Shown piece by piece: positions 60,311 through 64,000 of a stretch of 64,000 nucleotides of DNA. The notes under the pieces were generated by a model. That model saw nothing but the letters and a program-made list of their open reading frames with translations, made no database searches and was not told the DNA's origin. Each line of letters starts with the position of its first letter. Within the stretch, counting starts at the first letter, position 1. The DNA is from CAIUMH01 sp963758555 (GTDB taxonomy: Bacteria > Actinomycetota > Acidimicrobiia > Acidimicrobiales > RAAP-2), in the NCBI GenBank assembly GCA_963758555.1, contig CAVWVW010000004.1:62001-126000 (forward strand), in the 5' to 3' direction. Position numbers and translations under genes: made by a program.

Positions 60311-61303
60311 ATGGTGGACGACGACGCACGATTGCTCCTGGTCGCGACGGCAGAAGCCTGTCTCTCGGACCCGTTCGACGCACTGGAACCGGCACGCCTG
60401 GGTTGGGTCGGCCTCCTCACCGCTCCTGAGCGAGGAGGCGAAGGGTGGCTACCCAGCGAGGCAAGTCTCCTGTCACTCGAGACAGGACGACAGAACGCCG
60501 CGTCGACCTGGACCCTCGCAGGCGCAGCTGCCGCGATGGCATCTCGCTCGGATGCCGAAGCTTCTGACACCGCTGCACTGCTCGCAGGAGATCTTCTCGG
60601 GACCATCTGCGTGGTGCCCGATCGCCTGTGGGACGGCGATCGCTTGCGGCCAAGAGGTCAGCTCCAGGTTCTCTGCGATCGATCGCCAGATCTGGTCGTC
60701 GCCGTCGATCACGCCGGAGAGCGCGTCCGACTCGTGAGGCTCTCAAGCGGTCAGTGCTCGCCTCTCGGTCACCCCGAGGTGCTCGAGACGACGAGGGCAT
60801 CCTTCGCTGTGCGTGTCGGCGATGACCCCGGCCTCCCTGTCGGACAAGCTGAGGCGCGACCGGTCCTGGACGCTGCTCAAGTGCTGCTCGATGCGGACAC
60901 GGTCGGCACGGTCGGCGCTGCGTTGTCGATGGTGATTCGGCATCTGATCGAGCGCGAAGCGTTCGGGGTGCCGCTCGCTAGCTTCCAGTCGCTCCAGCAC
61001 CGGCTGGTCGACTGGGTGGTCTTCGAGCGCTCGGCTGACGCGCTCGTCACTCAAGCCGCCGAGAGCCTGGCTCACAGCAACGATGACGCCGAGCGTCTGG
61101 TGGCTGCGCTACACGCCTTCGTCGAGCAGCGGGCGGTGGTCGCCATCGATGATCTCATCCAGCTGGCCGGTGCGATCGGCTTCACCTGGGAGTACCCCTT
61201 GCACCACCTGTTGCGGAGGGTGGCCACGAATGCCTCGCTGCTCGGGACCGGTCGTGCGAGTCGATTCCGGCTCCTCAGCGCCGTGGAAGCAGAGGGCTCA
61301 TGA
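60311..61303 (+). CDS. acyl-CoA dehydrogenase, short subunit
   Basis: A 330-residue protein with acyl-CoA dehydrogenase features, mainly in the C-terminal helical domain: GAALSMVIRHLIEREAFGVPLASFQSLQH and IQLAGAIGFTWEYPLHHLLRR. The N-terminal part is short and lacks a clear substrate-binding segment. It overlaps the full-size dehydrogenase at 61300 by ATGA. This short/long pairing is that of the heteromeric (alpha2-beta2) dehydrogenases of steroid side-chain degradation such as mycobacterial ChsE1-ChsE2. One subunit of such pairs lacks a catalytic Glu; I cannot say which here. Confidence 0.83.
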   Translation: MVDDDARLLLVATAEACLSDPFDALEPARLGWVGLLTAPERGGEGWLPSEASLLSLETGRQNAASTWTLAGAAAAMASRSDAEASDTAALLAGDLLGTICVVPDRLWDGDRLRPRGQLQVLCDRSPDLVVAVDHAGERVRLVRLSSGQCSPLGHPEVLETTRASFAVRVGDDPGLPVGQAEARPVLDAAQVLLDADTVGTVGAALSMVIRHLIEREAFGVPLASFQSLQHRLVDWVVFERSADALVTQAAESLAHSNDDAERLVAALHAFVEQRAVVAIDDLIQLAGAIGFTWEYPLHHLLRRVATNASLLGTGRASRFRLLSAVEAEGS

Positions 61304-62487
61304 CCCCGAGCGATGAGGAGCTCCGGGTGTTTCGCCTCCAGATCCGCGACGTGATCGCCACCAAGGCGCCAGGAGTCGATGAGCGTGAAGGGCACCGATC
61401 CCCGACATCCCCCGAGCAGGAGCGCTCACTTCGCTCGTGGTACGCCACCATGTACGAAAAGGGACTCGCGGGCGCCGGTTGGCCCCTCGAGTGGGGCGGC
61501 AGCGCAGAGCACCATCCGTTCCATGAGGTCATCGTCAACGAAGAGCTGATCAAAGCAAGAGCGCCCCGACTGCTCGACCAGGTCAACCTCGCCGCCGGGC
61601 TGCTCTTACGCTTCGGCACCCCCGAGCAGCAGGAGCGCTACCTGCCTAGGATTCGCTCAGGGCAAGACGTCTGGTGCCAGCTCTTCAGCGAGCCAGGAGC
61701 GGGCAGCGACCTGGCGGGCGTGACGACGCGAGCAGAGCCCCAAGGGGACGGCAGCTTCGTCCTCCGCGGCCAGAAGACTTGGACGACGGATGGGCACTGG
61801 GCTCAGATGGGAGTCGCCCTGGCCCGCACCTCCACCGAGGAGCGGCGCCACGCGGGCCTGACCGTCTTCGTGCTCCCGATGGATGCCGCCGGTATCGACG
61901 TCCGACCACTTCGCACCATCGGGGGAGCGTGGGACTTCAACGAGACCTTCCTCGACGACGTCGTGGTGGGACCCGAGGCCGTGCTCGGCGGAGTGGGACA
62001 CGGCTGGTCGGTCGTGATGAGTGGCCTCGAGACTGAGCGCTTCGGGGTGGCGGGCAACGTCGCCTTGCTACGACTGCTCCTTGAGGATCTTCTCGAGGTG
62101 GCGAACGTTCTGGAGCTCGACGGCCAACGGGCGCTCGGCTTGGCGGACGTCCAGCAAGACATCGCAGATCTGGCGGCCCGAGCTGAGGCCGCTCGCGCCT
62201 TCACCGACGGCCACGTGCTCTCTGCGATGTCAGGACGCGAGGTAGAAGGCGACGCCTCGATCGCCAAGCTCCTGCACACGGAGACCTACCAAGCAATCTC
62301 TTCGTTTGCCGAGCACCTCATCGGCTCGGGCGATCTACCCGAGACAGAGGCCGGCGCCCGCGCCGCAGCGGGGCGGCTGCGCGACGCGTGGTTGTGGTCG
62401 CGCGCGTTGACCATCTCGGGGGGCTCGTCCGAGATCATGAGGAACATCCTGGCGAAGCGTCGATTGAGACTGCCCACCGCTCGTTAG
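61300..62487 (+). CDS. acyl-CoA dehydrogenase, long subunit
   Basis: A 395-residue full-size acyl-CoA dehydrogenase: DVWCQLFSEPGAGSDLAGVT near residue 125, GSFVLRGQKTWTTDGHWAQ, and the end SGGSSEIMRNILAKRRLRLP. The C-terminal SSEIMRN segment contacts FAD. With the short subunit at 60311 it probably forms a heterotetramer acting on a bulky acyl-CoA. It converges on the CoA ligase that ends the window. Confidence 0.9.
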   Translation: MTPSDEELRVFRLQIRDVIATKAPGVDEREGHRSPTSPEQERSLRSWYATMYEKGLAGAGWPLEWGGSAEHHPFHEVIVNEELIKARAPRLLDQVNLAAGLLLRFGTPEQQERYLPRIRSGQDVWCQLFSEPGAGSDLAGVTTRAEPQGDGSFVLRGQKTWTTDGHWAQMGVALARTSTEERRHAGLTVFVLPMDAAGIDVRPLRTIGGAWDFNETFLDDVVVGPEAVLGGVGHGWSVVMSGLETERFGVAGNVALLRLLLEDLLEVANVLELDGQRALGLADVQQDIADLAARAEAARAFTDGHVLSAMSGREVEGDASIAKLLHTETYQAISSFAEHLIGSGDLPETEAGARAAAGRLRDAWLWSRALTISGGSSEIMRNILAKRRLRLPTAR

Positions 62488-62493
62488 GCGCCG

Positions 62494-62525
62494 CCCAGAA
62501 GCATCGCTCGGGCAGCCTTTCTTCG
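62494..62525 (+). terminator. possible hairpin after the acyl-CoA dehydrogenase pair
   Basis: GCCGCCC and GGGCAGC form an imperfect stem (one mismatch) followed by TTTCTT on the plus strand, just past the stop at 62487. The stem is short, so confidence is low. Confidence 0.3.
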
Positions 62526-62546
62526 CGCCGCTCGAGCGCGTCGATC

Positions 62547-64000
62547 TCAGCCCTCAGAGGCGCCCGAGCGGAGTCGTGGTGCGACGTACCTCACTCTTCC
62601 GTCAGAACCTGCGCCAAGTGCTGTTCTGCTCAGCTTCTGCGTGGTGGTCAGAGGGAAGGGCTCATCCCACACAACGATCTCTTCAGGCAGGCTCCGACGT
62701 GACAGCCCACGTGCGAGGAGGTCGTCCACGACGCCCTCAAAGCTCAGGCGGGCCTCCGGCGAGACGTGCAGGGCAAGAGCCAGCCGCTCCCCGGTCGCGG
62801 GATCAGGCTGGACGAAGCAGGCGGCATCAAGCACGCCGGCCAGCGAAGCAGCCAGCTGCTCGACCTCGACCATCGAGATCTTGAGCCCGTTTCGGATCAC
62901 GATCTCTTTGAGCCGTCCGGTGATCTTAAGTTCACCGTCTTCGAAGGTCCCGGCGTCACCCGTCAGGAACCAATCGCCATCGAAGCTGCCTTCGTTGTCC
63001 TCCTCGTCGAGGTAGCCAAGGAAGAGGTGCGGACCGCTGATCGCGCACTCTGCGGGATCCCGAGGTGAGCCGAGGCGGACTTCCACGCCGCGGTTGGGTG
63101 TTCCGTCGCGATGGAAACGGACCTCGGCGGGGGCATCGAGGGGCGTCGTCGTGCTCATCGGAGCCTCAGAGGACCCATAGGCCCGCGTGACGGTGATGGC
63201 GAAGCGGTGCTCAACCATCTCGAGGAGCTCATCATCGAGCATGGTGCCGCCAAGCGAGACCCGTCGAAGCGGCAGCTCGCTCACCGCTCGACGGGCAGCC
63301 TCACCGAAGAGTCGCCGGAGGATCACGTCGGGCCCGCCGTAGAAGGTGGCGCACGCGTCGAGCAGGAGGTCGAAGGTCACCTCGTCGTCCCAGTCGCTTA
63401 CCAGGACAGCACAACCGTGGATCAGGGGTGCGATCTCAAGGATCTGGAGGACACCGGTGACCGACGAGAGGGGGCTCACCACGAAGAGGCGGTCCTCATG
63501 GGTGAGCTCCAGCGCTTCGACGTAGTTCGTTGCCGCTTGTCGGATGGTGCTCGTGGAGTGGACGACGCCCTTTGGTCTCGCCGTCGAGCCTGAGGTGAAG
63601 AGCACGAGGTTGGGGCACTCGCCATTGCTGGCTGGGAACGTCGCCTCGGTGGCTGCGACCACCTCCGGCACGACGGTGAGCCAACCAAGCTCTGGATGGC
63701 GGCTCGCCAGTCCCTCGGCTCGGCCACCGAGCGCGACCGCGCCGGAAGGCGATGTGCGTTGCGCTGCTGCAACGAGCTCTGCGTCGCCGCTGTGATCGCT
63801 CAGCATCACGCAGCGCGCGCCAAGGCGCCTCAGGGCGTGCACCGCCACCGCGGCCCGGCAGCTGTTCTCGGAGATCACGATGATCGTGGACTCGTCGCTC
63901 ACTCCTTGCGCGGCCCAGGTCAGAGCCAGGCTCTCGACAGCGGCATCGAGCTCGGCGTAGCTCAGACGTTCATGTCGATCAACGAGGGCCAAGCCCGTTG
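62547..64000 (-). CDS. AMP-binding acyl-CoA synthetase (5' end beyond the window)
   Basis: At least 484 residues of an ANL ligase. LVLFTSGSTARPKGVVHSTS is the P-loop region, VTRAYGSSEAPMSTT the adenylate motif, WFLTGDAGTFEDGELKITGR with NGLKISMVEVE the hinge, and FPLTTTQKLSRTAL the catalytic Lys. A TTG at 63992 could start it, but the frame stays open to the edge with family-like residues (LALVDRHERLSYAELD), so the true start is probably outside. Confidence 0.88.
   Translation of the reverse strand, partial: TGLALVDRHERLSYAELDAAVESLALTWAAQGVSDESTIIVISENSCRAAVAVHALRRLGARCVMLSDHSGDAELVAAAQRTSPSGAVALGGRAEGLASRHPELGWLTVVPEVVAATEATFPASNGECPNLVLFTSGSTARPKGVVHSTSTIRQAATNYVEALELTHEDRLFVVSPLSSVTGVLQILEIAPLIHGCAVLVSDWDDEVTFDLLLDACATFYGGPDVILRRLFGEAARRAVSELPLRRVSLGGTMLDDELLEMVEHRFAITVTRAYGSSEAPMSTTTPLDAPAEVRFHRDGTPNRGVEVRLGSPRDPAECAISGPHLFLGYLDEEDNEGSFDGDWFLTGDAGTFEDGELKITGRLKEIVIRNGLKISMVEVEQLAASLAGVLDAACFVQPDPATGERLALALHVSPEARLSFEGVVDDLLARGLSRRSLPEEIVVWDEPFPLTTTQKLSRTALGAGSDGRVRYVAPRLRSGASEG

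Noticed and set aside
1..64000. Prophage, insertion sequence or integron elements
   Set aside because: I saw no transposase, integrase, phage structural or toxin-antitoxin gene, and tRNA genes show no duplicated 3' ends in the window.

Overview
The window is about 64 kb of GC-rich DNA from the chromosome of an actinobacterium. Three things support this: the tRNA-Trp–secE–nusG–rplK–rplA arrangement, an MptB-like polyprenol-phosphomannose mannosyltransferase, and several F420-type LLM oxidoreductases beside many FadD, acyl-CoA dehydrogenase and P450 genes. A member of the Acidimicrobiia or a related uncultured lineage is my best guess; this is inference, because no rRNA gene is present.

Positions 1-11,100 are housekeeping. 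A minus-strand block runs tRNA-Thr, tRNA-Met, rpmG, tRNA-Trp, secE, nusG, rplK and rplA (cut by the window edge). Then come a frameshifted GNAT acetyltransferase, an MptB-like membrane glycosyltransferase, tRNA-Tyr, the YajQ-family protein, a GtrA-family protein, acyl-CoA thioesterase II, citrate synthase, an unknown exported protein and rmuC.

From about 11,400 to the end the window is almost entirely lipid, terpenoid or steroid-type catabolism. A long plus-strand operon (11,417-24,857) has tightly overlapping genes: acyl-CoA dehydrogenase, two acyl-CoA synthetases, P450, F420-dependent LLM oxidoreductase, two kinase-fold phosphotransferases, three SDRs, an aldehyde dehydrogenase and a SnoaL-like protein. 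A convergent P450 follows, then a lipocalin-like unknown, a zinc alcohol dehydrogenase, two family III CoA-transferases and an SMP-30 protein. Positions 32,182-42,729 are a minus-strand run with an SRPBCC protein, SDR, SGNH hydrolase, VOC protein, P450 and two alternating pairs of D-aminoacylase-like and Amidohydrolase_2 proteins. Positions 42,871-55,088 hold two paralogous substrate-binding lipoproteins without a transporter, a lipoprotein hydrolase, two other alpha/beta hydrolases, an SDR, a TetR regulator, another LLM oxidoreductase and a CoA ligase. Positions 55,181-64,000 hold a second set of phosphotransferase, lipocalin-like protein, SnoaL, LLM and enoyl-CoA hydratase genes. It is divergent from a small/large acyl-CoA dehydrogenase pair, and a truncated CoA ligase closes the window.

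Four observations go beyond routine annotation. (1) Two families of palindromic intergenic sites look like operators: GTAAC-N3-GWTAC at five places between 44.2 and 53.6 kb, and TYGAY-N6-GTCRA at four promoters spread from 11.2 to 60.2 kb. (2) ACAD10/11- and LvaA-like kinases sit with acyl-CoA dehydrogenases and CoA ligases, which suggests phosphorylation of hydroxyacyl-CoA intermediates. (3) Five genes each carry a single-base frameshift between otherwise well-conserved halves, and three of these have GAAGCT where GAGCT would restore the frame. (4) Very short reading frames bridge gaps between genes in the operons, one of them a lysine/serine repeat placed directly after an oxidoreductase stop codon.
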